A model generated the notes under the pieces. That model saw only the letters and a program-made list of their open reading frames with translations. It was not told where the DNA came from and did no database searches. A program made the position numbers and the translations under genes. Below, piece after piece: positions 11,742-23,843 of a DNA stretch of 64,000 nt (position 1 is the first letter of the stretch; the number at the start of each line of letters is the position of its first letter). This DNA is from Austropuccinia psidii (Eukaryota; Basidiomycota; Pucciniomycetes; Pucciniales; Sphaerophragmiaceae): the NCBI GenBank assembly GCA_023105745.1, contig JALGQZ010000015.1:2358999-2422998 (forward strand), written 5' to 3'.

Positions 11742-13532
11742 TTTAAGGTGTGGATATGAAACGTTTGTTAAAATATCAAGTACTTGTCCTGTCCTCAAAA
11801 TTCGTATAAGGTAAAATTATTTGAAAATAGTAAGAAATAGTATTTTTAATGAGAAAGATGCCAATTTCATTGTTTTTAACTTTGTAAGTATAAAACAATA
11901 ATATAATAAAAATTTATTGTTTTACCAAGAATAAAGATTGATCCAAAAATACACTACAAGCAATATTTGAGGCTACAAAATAAATTTCTTCAAGAGCAAT
12001 TTCAATTGCAATTAATTGAGCAAAGACCTGCAAGCAATAAATTCAAGAACAAAGTCTACAAAAGGAAATTTAAAGAGAAAACATGCCCAAAAGTGACCAG
12101 AATGAATTTGGAAACAAAGTGACAAAGTTAATTGTGATGAAAGAACCTTTAATCCACTTTTGGGGTGGTTCAGGGGTAAAAATGATTATAATGATTCTTT
12201 CAAGTGGTTAAAAGGTTCAAAATCATTTTATAAAGGCTCGTTGGAATGTTTTATTGATTGGTTTAACAAGCTTTAAACTAATTATAAAAGGCAAAGATTC
12301 TAACATGAAGAGAAAATTGGGGCAAAGAAGACATTCTTTTATAGCCATCAATGTTCTTACTCCAAAAGTAAAATTTACCCTTCTCAGCTGTGAAAAACAC
12401 TCTGACAAGAGAAAAGCCAATTATGGCATCATTGAACCCTGGTTTAAAGCAAAAAAGGGCTGGTTTGAGCCATTTTAGACCCTTAAATCAGCCATTACTA
12501 TAGTGATACCTGTTCTAGAGCCTTCAAAACACATCAGAATGAGTGTAAGAGACATAGAAGCCAGTTAAAACTGTTTTTACTAAGATTTTTTCATCTTAAG
12601 GGTAGTCTTACCCTCTTGGCAACAGTTAAGATTGCCCTGGTTGATATCAAAACCTCATTATCAATTGAGTCACAGACCCTGTGACTCAATTCCAGGCCAA
12701 AAGTGATGAACCTTTTCGTGGATTTTGGCATCTCACACCTGTCAGCAAGAAATTTGGGGGTCTGGCTCCCCCTTAGAACTAGAGTTCCTTTTCCCCCCCA
12801 GATTTAATATTTCCAATTTATTTTTCCTTTCATTCCTCATCATGTATTATACTTATAATTTACATATGTAATTCAGTTCAGCTTTAAAGTACACTACTGT
12901 AATAATTGATACCTCATATGTAAATAAAAGTTCACTTATGTAATACATGTGCACATTTTGACAATTCCATTGAATTCAATTGAAAATACTTCAATTCCTC
13001 ATAGCTTCTAAACTATACACAACACCTCAATTTTAACACAAAAATTGATGATTAATGCTACAGGTGATGTGAATTAAAGTAAGGTTTGAGGCTTTCCAAC
13101 TTTTATACAGAAAATACAAAAAAATCAATTTAAGCTTATTTAGAGTTGAGTTACAGGAATTTCATTCAGAGGTGACTGCACCTAATTTTTGATAAGAAAT
13201 CCAATGGTGAAATAAATTTTATATGTTTATTTGTGAGATAAAAAGTTATGATAAATTTTCAACTTTTTTTCCAAAATTATTTTTTTTTGGGTAATTTTGT
13301 TGAAAATTCACTTTTACTTAATTTTTTCAAGTAAAAATGTGTTTTTATAATTTTCAAATTTAAGGTATTTTTATTTTTAAATTGTAATTAAATTTTTGAT
13401 TTTGTATATAAATTCATATTTATATTTTAATTTTTATTTTAATAATATAAATAGATTTATTTAATTTATGTTTGTATATTAATTTTTTGTTTGTGGTCTT
13501 TTGGGTATATGAAAATACCTCTAAGGCTCACA
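11742..13532 (-). repeat. 5' LTR of element D
   Basis: 1791 bp. Plus-strand start TTTAAGGTGTGG (second base of the LTR terminus mutated from G), end AAGGCTCACA, followed by target duplication ATGAC. Aligns end to end with 1708-3540 with many substitutions and small indels. Confidence 0.9.
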
Positions 13533-14108
13533 ATGACCCATCCATTTTTACAGTTTGTTTCTATGCATTATGGAATCTTTTATGTTTATAAGACATGTAT
13601 CAAATTGTTCACCCAGTTTTAAATTGTAGTTTACATCGAATACTTCATACGTGGAATCAATATTATTGCTTTGGGCATCAATGATGTTGATTTCATCACT
13701 TTCAGAAGTCTCTGATTCATCGTCTCCTTTTTAAAAATCAAACTCTTATTCTTTATCACTGTGATATTCTGTTTGCACAATTGCATCGATTTTTCCTTTC
13801 TTAAGGCAATTATTGGCTATGTTACCAATCCCACCACATATATGGCAAGTACCTTTCTCAATGACATTGTTGGGATTGTATGGTTATTTCTGTTTATATT
13901 TTTTGATAAATTTTTTGTTTTGCCTCTTTATTTGCAATTTCTTCCAGGATCTTTCAACTCCTTTTTCTCTCACAATAGCTTCTAGTGCACTAATGTAATC
14001 TTCTGTAGAGCATGGTTCTATGAACCTCCTTGTTAGGGCACATTTGGGTTCTCTCCAAATTTCTTGAGTATTTTGATATGTACCATTTTTTGTGACATTT
14101 ATGGATAT
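13533..14108 (-). pseudogene. A2 gag remnant: zinc-knuckle and linker region
   Basis: Decayed minus-strand gag matching element A near 42990-43570. The acidic Ser/Glu-rich linker is recognisable near 13640-13760. The zinc-knuckle DNA is at about 13800-13850, matching 43259-43300 of A. The segment around 13980-14100 matches the post-capsid helix block. Stops and small indels break every frame. It ends at the solo LTR at 14109, where gag resumes after the target duplication GATAT. Confidence 0.8.
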
Positions 14109-15537
14109 TGTCAGGATGATACTATGATAAAGGTATAACTAGGCTAATTACAACTTTAACTGTGTATGTGACACGACAGAAAATGATTTAAAAAAAGATT
14201 TATAAAGGTTATAATAAGATAAAAGGGTTCTACTATTGAGAAATAGTGGTGGTGAGCGCTATTGAGAACCCTGGGTGCAGGCTTTATCTGTTGGATTACA
14301 ATAATAAAGTCTACAATAATTAAAGATAATAATTATACCTGATTATTTAACCAAGAGTAAAACTGTTTTTGACAGTTTACTACGTAGGTTATTCAAGAGC
14401 AGGATGAGAAGAGGATTTTGGCTGTGAAAAGCCCTCCTTTTATCCTGAAATTGGGGTGGAAAGGCTGCTAGACCTTTCCACGTAGAGGAAGTGAAGATTT
14501 TTCACTCTCTATGACAGGCTTGTGGTTTGCAAACAGCCTGTATACCCTGTATTGGGCTCAGATGTGGTTTTGAAACCACATCTGGGCAGTTTTCACCAAT
14601 ACAGGGTGAAAGTTTTCATCTGGGGACCTCACAGCCTGATTCTGACGTGTATGATGCGTAGAATGCTGTGCAGAAACTGTATGGGACCCCAGTATTGACT
14701 GAAATATGAGGTATTGAAGTAAAAACATGCTTCTTCGTCTATTTGACACCTCATACTCATGGTTATGGGATATTATCCCATGGTAAGGCTGTATCTGACA
14801 GTAGGTGGGATTTTGACCTTAAAATGGTCGTAACTCGGTCAGTTTTTGAGATATCAAGCTCAAAGTTGGTTCATTGAATAGCTCTGTATCAGCTCTACAC
14901 AATGGTACCCAACTTGACATGGCTATCATTAAATATGACAAAGGTATCCCATGTACAAGTATTTTTATATATTGGCGTGGTCTGGCCAAAAGCTGTATTA
15001 AGCTTGTTTGGCCAATAACTTCTGTTGTAGTTGAGTTATGAGGAAATGGATGGCACCATCAGATAGCCCTGATTGTGCACTTTCCAAAAAGACCCCACTT
15101 TAATATCTCACACTAAAACTGTAAAAGTTAGATGAGAGGTGAATGTTTTGTTCACCCTTATTTGGTCTGAATTTGACCATAACTCAAGTAATACTGGTGC
15201 TAGCTCAGTTTGGTTAGCACCATTAGATAGCCCTGGCTTAGAGCTTCATTTTGAATACCCATTTGATGGGGTTAAGCCTCTCCTTCTAGATTTTAGATGA
15301 GAGGTGAAAATTAAGGTTTATGCTCAGCAATAAGTTTGAGCAGGAATAACTTTGTTATTTCTTGTCCTATGGTGATGGGACTTATATTTTCAGAAAGAGG
15401 TGAGTTTCCTCTTTCTTTTGATACCTTTTGAGCTAATTTGGCTCAGCTCCATGTTTTGGTGGTATTTTGGCTATACCATTGGTTTATGGTATTTTCGCTG
15501 TCATGCTTGTGCTCTGGTTTTGAGTCACAGGCTGACA
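14109..15537 (-). repeat. Solo LTR of family B in A2 gag
   Basis: 1429 bp, plus-strand start TGTCAGGATGATAC, end GAGTCACAGGCTGACA. It is the reverse complement of the element B LTR. A perfect target duplication GATAT lies at 14104-14108 and 15538-15542. No internal sequence is attached, so it is a solo LTR. It keeps the long hairpin (14544-14607) and the CGTCA/TGACG motifs near 14640-14660 seen in the other B LTRs. A 63-codon opening inside it recurs in every B LTR copy. Confidence 0.92.
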
Positions 15538-17798
15538 GATATAGGGAATTTGAACTTTTGAATTTTTTTAGGAACCAAGTCAAAGGTTTGTCCTAATCTG
15601 GGTCAACAAATTAATTTTAAAATTCATCCTCCATTTTGTACCTGCAGGTATCATTTTCCTGATTGGAAAGAATTCCTTTTCCTAAAAAGGCCAGATGTTC
15701 TTGCTATTTGCATGATGTATTCTACAATACAATTTATTGGAATATTCATCAGATGATGATTGGAATCTTTCATTTATAAATTAGTCTAATTGCATAATAA
15801 TCTTGCAGAATATTGATTGTTTTAATGAAGAACATATCATTCCATTCACTTACTCCTTTAGATGTTGGCAATTCCTTAAGCTTCAGTGATTCTTTTAAGC
15901 AGAAATTAATTATTTTCATTCTGGATTAGTTCTTTTATTTCTCCTTTTGGCTTGATTGGACTTCTCATATAAGAAAATTGCATTGGAAAATTTGGCATAT
16001 TTAAGTAAGCCTCATTTGAATTAGCCATTATTTAAGTAAGTAGTGTCATATGTTGTTTAATGTCCTCTTTAAATTCATTTTTGCTTCATTGATATTTTCT
16101 ACATTGTCCAAAATTAAATATTTATGTGAGGAATTCTTTTTTTCCAATATTTCAACAGACATGGATCATTTACTAAATTTTTCTGTTAAATTATCAATAC
16201 TCTTGTTATAGATAATTGTTAAATTTTCCTCTTTAATTTCTTTAATATTTTCTACAAATCTTTTTGTACTTGTATCAATTGTTGAGTATTATCAATTAAA
16301 GGCCTTAGTTCATTATTTTCAACCATAAATTTGATATTATCTCTATCTTTCTTATTTTTTCAACAATTTGTGATTAGGATAGGAAGCTGTGATTAATCTC
16401 TTTTAATGGTATCAAGCTAACTCAAACATAATTTAAAGGTAATATTTTGTTTTTAATTTATGATAAATTATTTAGACCAATGGGACACAAAGTTACTTCT
16501 TTGAGAAATATTATTGTCCAATTATTTGTTCTTCCTTGTCCTTGAATTCCATCAAGGTTCTGGCTAGGTTTTCAAAACTGTTAATTACATCTTTTTGAAT
16601 TATTGGGTTCCTGAAATTAGGGTATTATGGCTTCTTACACTTGAATTTCTTTCTCTTCTCTTCTTGGGGACTTTTGTTGACTTGGGGCATGCTGGTAAAA
16701 GCTACTGGGGATTCTTCCTTGCTTGCCTCTCCCTTTTTATTATGATAATGATTGATCCTTTTGATTTGAATTTTGGATAATAGTGGATTCCATAAATTGA
16801 ATTATTTAACTATTTCTTCCTCTTGAAGGAATTTTATGAGAATTTGCCAATAGTCAATCACTCCTTGGTGAATTTTGGGTAACATTTCCAAATTTTTCTG
16901 TTTTTATACTGTGTAATATGGCTTCTATTGGCCCAATTATATGTTTATTTTAGCCTTATGAATGTGATTTATTTCTTATTGAATTCTTAATACATAGTTA
17001 CAATCATGGTTTAGAAATAATAGGCATCCCAATGACTTTCCATTAGAATAGGTCACTTCTCTTGTGGATTATTTTACACTGGAGATCTTTGAGATTCTTT
17101 TCCCCTTGATGGAAGGATTTACATTTATGAGTCTACCTCCATTTGATTTGAGGGAGTATTTGGAACCTCACCAGGTAGTCATGGTGAAGAAAGAAAGAAA
17201 ATCTTTTCAAAGCTTAAGAAAGGTGCTCACCTTCAGAGTCCTAAAACATGGGTCCTGGGAAAACTAACTTTTTGGGGTTTCTTTTCTAAGTTGGGATTAG
17301 TGTTGGAAAACTTTCACATATTTCTTTCACCAATTTTCCAACAGCTTATTGATTATCCTTTGTTTGGTGTCTTCAAATTATAAAAATAATCATCAATATA
17401 AGTCATTTTATCAAGAGTTTGTTTTGTAAAGATATGGCTATTTACACATAAAAAATTTACTTAAATTTCTATAGGAGTAATAAGTGAAAACAAATTGAAA
17501 TCAATTTTCAATTCTGAATTTTTTAAAGAAAAGGCATTTAACAATATTTTTCAACTAATTTCTAACATAAATTTATCAAAATCATATTTAATTTGGAGAG
17601 TACCTCAAAGACAGGTTTTGTAAGTATAAGGATGTAAAAAACCACATGTATGACAGTACATATTGTTTTTGAATGCCTCAACAGTTATCAAATTCAATAA
17701 TCATAGAGCTATTATATAAAACTATGATCATAAATATGATTTTTTATGGATAAGCCAAATATGAATCTTTATAATAAGGGCTTTCAATTAAAAATTCA
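15538..17798 (-). pseudogene. A2 gag N-terminal half and leader
   Basis: Minus-strand DNA matching element A from about 43600 to 45950: the capsid start near 15640-15800, the coiled-coil segment near 16020-16400, the overlapping small-ORF region near 16530-16900, and the leader exon region near 17200-17290 ('GCTCACCTTCAGAGTC' gives the same candidate splice donor as in element A). All frames are broken. 17300-17798 is A/T-rich leader and holds the conserved leader block near 17631-17660. Confidence 0.75.
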
Positions 17799-17813
17799 GG
17801 ACAGGACCCCAAA
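17799..17813 (-). other. Primer-binding site of A2
   Basis: Minus strand reads TTTGGGGTCCTGTCC next to the LTR end, two substitutions from the shared primer site TTTGGGGGCCTGGCC. Confidence 0.65.
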
Positions 17814-19577
17814 TGTAAGGCTTAACTATTAAAAAACTAAGTAAAAACTAATGATATTCTACTTATTGTCCTCTTTATGTCCTAATTCATAGTAATTAAT
17901 AAGAAATGAAACAACTACAATAATAAAATATTATCTTAATTGTGGCATGAATTAGATTATATTATTTACAAAGAAAAAATAATAAACATCATATTATAAA
18001 AACATCAGAATAAAATAAAGATATTAATCATCTAGTATTTAATATATTAAGGCCAATTATTATTGTTGCCAACAGATACTAATAGAATGAAAATTTTAAT
18101 TCGATAAAAAAACAATTTATAGCTGGAATAGAACTGATATTAAAGCTATAAATCAATATAAATACCATTTATATTAATAAAGAATAAATTTTTAAAGAAA
18201 ATGAGAGATAAATATTCATAATAAAATAAAAATAGCCTGCTTTTGGCACTTAATATAATAATTTTGAATTATCTTATGCCTAAAAAAGTAATTTCAACCT
18301 TTTTTAGGTGGTATTTTCAATTATGAATGGTGAAAAATACAATTTCTACTATTTCTACAAGGATTTAAATGTTTTAAGAGAATTTAACAATTTAAATAGA
18401 AATATTAATATAATCACTTAAGATTAAATTATTGAAAGAAGCTATAACCTCAGTATTTTACAATTCAACATTTTTAATTTAAAGAACAAAGTGTTTTTCC
18501 TTAGTATTTGACAATTTATTTTATTTGATCTGTGAGGGAGAAACAGAGGAAGAAAGGGTCTTTATATAGTGAAAATCCTTGCAAGAAGTGACCAGATTAC
18601 TCAGAGGTTGTTTAGTGATTCTAAAAACTGGAATCAATCATTATTTTAACGTTTAGTGAAGATTAAATCATTATTACACCAGCTCCATGTCTTGGATAAA
18701 GGTAGATTCAATAATAAAATAACAAAATAGACCAGTTTCATCTTCTATTTAACTGTTAAACCTAATTTAAGGTTAGAGTTAATGATCAAAAATTACCAAT
18801 TTTAAGCTTTAGCTTTAATCCTTAATAAAATTTAGGTTTTTCACAAAAAGGAAATTTATAGAGTGAATATTGATAGGCTGGCACGCCCTTACAAAGCTTC
18901 CAGGAGGATTGTTTTAAATAATTAAGACTCTATTTTTGATTAATTTTGTTGTGTCACCTTTTTTGTTGAAATATATTTCTTCAAACTTTAAACCATGATC
19001 TCACAGGGTTATAACCTGAATAGAATGACCAAAAACAGGTCATTATTCATGCTAAGTAATTAGAATCTGAATATATACTTTTCTTAAACTTGGATCACTA
19101 TTGGTTTTGAGTGATCAACTGTTATGACTTTTTTTGGTAAATTTTTTGTATTATACATAACTATATGTATAGCTTGTAAAAAAAATTAATGCTGTGTTCT
19201 GAATTCTTTTTTGTGGTAAAATTAATGTTTCATAATATCATTCATACATTTATCTAAAAATATATCAGCCAAGTGTATAAATATATGAACCGCTCATAGC
19301 TTTGAATATATCCTGGCGTCTCAGTAAGTCTTGGGTTAACATATATGACATCAAAAGGGTATTATATCTAATTTTCAATGAGGAATGCATTAGCGTAACT
19401 TATTTCATTTTTTTATTCATTGGTTTCTGGAATAATCATGAGTTGATACCTTTCTATGGCATTTTTAGTTATTCTAATGGATTTTTAAAAATTAAGTTGT
19501 AGTTAGTGTTATTAAGATAAGGTTTATAATTTCTTTTGACCTTTTTTGGGTTAGTGGTAAAATCTCAAAGGTTAATA
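17814..19577 (-). repeat. 5' LTR of A2, diverged
   Basis: About 1764 bp. Plus-strand start TGTAAGGCTTAACTATT resembles the element A LTR start TGTAAGGTTTGACTATG. The end 'TCTCAAAGGTTAATA' corresponds to 'TCTCAAAGGCTCACA' of element A, with the terminus eroded. Very A/T-rich in the first 600 bases, as in element A. To its right lies unrelated MULE-derived sequence, which was its target. Confidence 0.8.
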
Positions 19578-21460
19578 TTCATACTGTTGCCAGAGAATAC
19601 GGGTATTCTGTTACCATCTTTAGGTAAAATAAGACCCTCAAAAAGCTGATATAGGGTGTCACAGTCTGATATTATCAATTCTCATAGATCTAATACTAGG
19701 ATTATAAGAGCAAGGAAACTAGATTTCCCTCTTAGGAATTATGAAAGTAAGTACTCTAATACTACCACTTGGGTACTTGTTTTCAAAAACCTAGATCACA
19801 ACCATGATCCCTCTGGGAATATTATGGCTCAACCTGCTTTGAGAACGCTCAATGAGGAAGAAACATCCAAAATTCCTCATATTTCTGAATTACTACTAAC
19901 GCCAAGGAAAATTCAGTCCCACGTATGCACCCAAAGGGTATCTCATAGGCCTGTAATATTGAAAGATATATCTAATCAAAGGAAGAAAATACACAAAACA
20001 AACCTCAAGTAAGAAGAACAACTGATGAATTAATTGACGCCCTCAAGAAAGAGGTTTTTGCGGGACTGCTTCAAAAGGATGGAGAAAATACTATTTATTC
20101 ATTATTCTTAGCTCACTCACTTTCTATTAAGTTTTACCGAAGATTCTCCCATGTACGTTCAATTGATTGTGCTTGCAAAGGAATAAGTAAAGAATGAATC
20201 TCTTTTATAGTTGTGGTTTCACCTCCACCAACAAGGCCTTGTCTGGTGATTTCTTCTTAATAAAAGAAAATGAAACAGAGGCCTTCGAAGACTATTTCAA
20301 GTTAGCCCTCAGCAGAAAAAATATTGTACCACCACAAGCTATCGTTATTGATAGAGACCTGTCCTTAAAAAACTCCCTTCATAAGCTATTACCATATCTC
20401 AATATTATTCTCTGTATTTGGCACATAATTAAAATTGTATCCACAAATTTCATGAAAAAAATTGGCCATGGGCCACCCTTTGAAAATTTTATTCAGATTT
20501 GGAATCAAGAAAATCTTCTCCCCTTGATTCCCTTTCATTTCAATTATTTATTAATTGTTTTGCTTTGTTTCTCAGGTTATGTGCTACTTTAGTGAGAAGT
20601 TATTCAAGGAAAACTAAAAGATAATTAAAAAGTAGATCAAGAATCCTGAAATAGTGGAATATTCAGCCAATACATGGGTCCCTCTGATGGAGTATTTTAT
20701 CCCACTCTTGAGCAATTACCATTGTGATATTGGTGTTAGATACAATTAAAAAGTGGTATGTGTCCATTAAATAGTTGAAATTTGGCTCCAAAAAGTCCAC
20801 TTTACTCTCTGGGAGGATTTAAAGGACCTACACATGGCCTTGAAAAAGCCATTTAATGAAGTTATCAACAGAGTTTCCAAGGAAATGATAGTACATGTCC
20901 AAAATTCCCCTCCTCAAATCTGTTCTCTCAATGGAAAGTTCTTCCATTATGCCCTTCAAGTGGCTTTGGAGAGTTTCAAACCCAAAGTGCCCTTCAAAGA
21001 GAAACTTTCTAAAAAGTACAATAATTATCAAGAAACACCTTGCAAATACAAGACTAAATGGGTATTCTCAAACTGGAAAAGGCTGGAATTATCAGACTTG
21101 CATTCAAAATGGCCTTTGGAATAACCTGTGAAGGATTTTGTTGCATATTTGAGACTTATATGCAGTTTTCCACATTTTTCAATATGATTTTATTGAAAGG
21201 ATGCAGATAAGGTAAGTGATCATAGTTTCTAGAAAGAAGAAGAAATTTTCCAAGAATATTTGATGATATTGGTAAATACCTCTTTCAAAGGCTAATGAAA
21301 GATTTTAATCCAATTACTCAACATTTTCAAGATGTTTTAAATGTAAAAGTGGACTTTGAACAAATTCCCAACACCAAAGGGGAAACACATTATTATTAAT
21401 ACCCTGTTCTATGCAATAATACACGTGGAGGAACTCAAGGGGTCAAGAATTAAAAAAAAA
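19578..21460 (+). pseudogene. MULE (Mutator-like) transposase remnant
   Basis: Plus-strand decayed transposase in at least three frames. 19656-20012 has a FAR1-like N-terminal segment with 'DHNHDPS'. Around 20160-20260 lies the first catalytic region ('SIDCACKG') followed by 'GFTSTNKALSGDFF'. 20194-20592 holds the second catalytic Asp region 'AIVIDRDLSLKN' and the typical 'ILCIWHI'. 20834-21124 resembles the C-terminal zinc-binding area. These are hallmarks of the MULE transposase domain (DDE class). Terminal inverted repeats were not found: the left side is cut by the A2 LTR and the right side by C-left at a run of nine A (21452-21460). It was probably a target for the retroelements. Confidence 0.8.
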
Positions 21461-22341
21461 GAATAAGGGATTCTTGCTATATCTGTCTACAATGACCAAA
21501 CAAGCATTATAATTTTTGTCACCACTTGGAGGAAGTGCTGTGACCCAATCCATGTGAAAAACTTCCCAAGGGGATTTTGTTTCTTGAATATGGATCATAA
21601 GTCCAAATTTCTTGCCTGTACTCCTGTTTGTTTTTTGACCCCTGTCACACCTATGGCAATATTCAATGGTTTCCTTTCTCCAAGATGGCCACTATGCACA
21701 GTTCTTCACTTTTTCAAGTGTTCTGTCTTCTGAAAGGTGTCCAGAGTAGATGCTATCATGGCAGTCATGAAGAATTGTATTGATAACCAATCTTCTACAC
21801 AATATCATTATGCAAGAATGCTTGGTTCAGTGGTAAATTATGCCGTCAAACAAGTGAAATCTTCCTTCAGCAGCATAATTCTTCCAAACTTCATCCAGTG
21901 CATTGACTAAAGATGTAACTTTTCAGTCTTTATCTAATAAGGGAGTCAGGATATGGCAATTCCTGTCTTTCTTATAAGATTCTCTGACTTCTTCAAAGAA
22001 TTCATTCCCAATATCAGTTATGTTAATCCCTTCAATTGGAATCTATGGTTCAGCTTCCAAAGGTACATAAGCTGCGTTATCAGTAGTGTTGGCTAATGCC
22101 CACCTGCCAAGTCAATCAGCATTCTTGTGAATGTTCCCTGCTTTGTGAACTATGGTCATGTCTTCTCTATATTCTTGAATGGCTATTCCGCATCGCAACA
22201 TATGTCTGTTGGGAGTTTTCATGTTAAGACATGATTTTACTGCATTACAGTCAGTTATCACTTCAAAAACACTGCCATCAAGATAATAGTGTAATTTCTC
22301 AAGTTCCCATACCAAACATAAGCACTCCATTTGGCTTGCAC
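21461..22341 (-). pseudogene. C-left pol remnant: RNase H end and integrase start
   Basis: Minus-strand continuation of the pol split at 22342. 22112-22341 encodes '[33 protein letters not shown]', the RNase H C-terminal half, then '[19 protein letters not shown]' and 'GNIHKNAD'. 21700-22000 holds the linker and the zinc-binding N-terminal integrase region. 21480-21640 holds the start of the catalytic core, equivalent to 'MDWVT' and 'NACLVIVD' in relatives, and breaks off there. Frames are interrupted. The junction with MULE DNA lies at an A-run. Confidence 0.8.
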
Positions 22342-23843
22342 TGTCAGCCTGTGACTCAAAACAGAGCACTAGCATGACATCCAACATACCATAAATAATG
22401 GTATGACAAGTATTGAACAAACATAGTCAATACAGGTAATAATTAAGAGAAAACAATCCTCTTACATTAAACACCAACCTTATCCAAACAGAATAAGGAA
22501 ACCTAGAGGAGAATAAACAAGTCAAAACCCTTATTTTCACCTCTCATCTAACTTATGCATATTTAAGTTATCCTATACCAAAATGGTATTTTTCTTAAAG
22601 CTCACATAAAGAGCTACACAATGATATCATCCATGTTGTTGTAACACCACTACAACTGGAGATACCATATAACCTCATTTTCAAAACCAAGTCCCCCTGA
22701 AAGTCAAAGAGGGCTTGTACAAAACTGTACAAAAGTATAACCAAATTAAAGATCTCAACAAGAGCTTTAATTTGAGATACCTTAGACCTCTGTATCTCTT
22801 AAATTGACTGAGGGATCTTGGTTCAAAGGTTTAATAACCAAAATACAGATATTCTGAAAATAAGAAAATAAACAAACCCCTGTATCTTTGGCATACACTC
22901 ATACAACTGTACAGTGTCATATACCAAACTGTAGGGCTAATCAAGCCCTACAAAACTGTATCATCAGAATACAGATATCTTCCAAACTGAAGAAGATATC
23001 TGGTATGGAAGTTTTTGAAGCCTCATACTGATGTACAAAAATACATCCAAAAAACTTAAAACCCTTATAACTTTTGCTATTTTAAAGAAGGGTAAACATG
23101 AAGCATACCAAATTGAAGAGCTCATTAAGCCCTTCAATTCTGTGCTCTTAGTTTCTTGATATCTCAAAAACTGACCAAGATATCTTGGTTGGAAGTATTT
23201 TGGCCAATACTGGACTGTACCAAACCTGTACCAACCAGTACAGTCTTAATACTCAAAATAATGGTTGTTCAAAGCTTAAACCCGCCCAGAATGACTAGTA
23301 TTGGTCATACAAACACCAGAACAACGTCATCCAAGTGCTGACGTGGCAGGTGAAAAGTTTTTTCATCCTGTATTGATCCAGAATGATCATTTGTGGTCCC
23401 AAAACCACAATTCTGCCTCTACTGACGTCAGAATTGAGGATCCAGAACCACAGACTGGCCAATGGAGTGAAAATTTTCACTCCTCTGACGTGTGAAGAGT
23501 AAATAACTCTTGACAGTCTTGAAAGATATAAAAAAGAAGGGTTTTTGCCTTCAAAAATCCTCATCTTATCTTTTTATTATATATTCTTACGTGACAAGAC
23601 TGTTATCCATCAGTAGTGTCCTTAGAATACTTAAAGATATAATTAAATATAATTATTGTAGTGTCTCTTTACAGTCAAAGATATTAGAACATTGCAACCC
23701 AGGTCCTCAATAGACTCATCACCACTGTTACCACGTAGCAGTAGGACCTGAAGAATTATTTTATTACTTATTTTGACGTGTCACAGTCATAGTACTAGCT
23801 TGTATTTACTGTTTTTAAGCTTCTACATAGACTCACCCTGACA
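22342..23843 (+). repeat. Solo LTR of family B' in C-left pol
   Basis: 1502 bp, start TGTCAGCCTGTGACTC, end GACTCACCCTGACA, with a perfect target duplication TGCAC at 22337-22341 and 23844-23848. Its ends match family B, but the middle is clearly diverged and slightly longer, so I treat it as a separate subfamily B'. It holds four ACGTCA/TGACGT-type sites between 23323 and 23493, one of them the full palindrome TGACGTCA at 23422-23429. These resemble the sites bound by ATF/CREB bZIP factors. Confidence 0.9.
23323..23493 (+). promoter_or_regulatory. Cluster of CRE-like sites in B' LTR
   Basis: Four related motifs: AACGTCAT at 23323-23330, TGACGTGG at 23339-23346, TGACGTCA at 23422-23429, TGACGTGT at 23486-23493. 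TGACGTCA is the established consensus for ATF/CREB-type bZIP proteins. They lie upstream of a candidate transcription start region, so a role as LTR enhancer is plausible, but this is inference. Confidence 0.5.

Larger units (their letters stand above)
1708..13532 (-). mobile_element. Complete Ty3/Gypsy element D, minus strand, target duplication ATGAC
   Basis: Both LTRs are present: 3' LTR 1708-3540 and 5' LTR 11742-13532. The purine tract abuts the 3' LTR and the primer site abuts the 5' LTR. A perfect 5-bp target duplication ATGAC lies at 1703-1707 and 13533-13537. The element sits inside old element A2, just upstream of its protease. Its own integrase is split by the solo LTR 4221-6050. 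The two LTRs differ at roughly 8% of the first hundred bases by eye, so the insertion is old. All genes carry stops or frameshifts. Confidence 0.92.
1..19577 (-). mobile_element. Old Ty3/Gypsy element A2 (family A), interrupted, runs off the left edge
   Basis: Minus-strand LTR retrotransposon. From 5' to 3' it has a 5' LTR (17814-19577), primer site (17799-17813), leader and gag (13533-17813, split by a solo LTR), then protease, RT and RNase H fragments at 1-1707, continuing beyond the left edge. Element D is inserted between 1707 and 13533, and both sides match adjacent positions of intact element A (near 42990). Peptides and LTR resemble element A at a clearly diverged level. Stops and frameshifts are everywhere, so it is a dead, older copy. 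The 3' LTR is outside the window. Confidence 0.85.

Noticed and set aside
14558..14749. 63-codon opening in the B solo LTR, recurring at 29559, 30535 and 49499
   Set aside because: It lies in the LTR around the hairpin and CGTCA motifs; it recurs because the LTR recurs, and one copy is extended or broken by the LTR junction. No homology or start context supports a protein.
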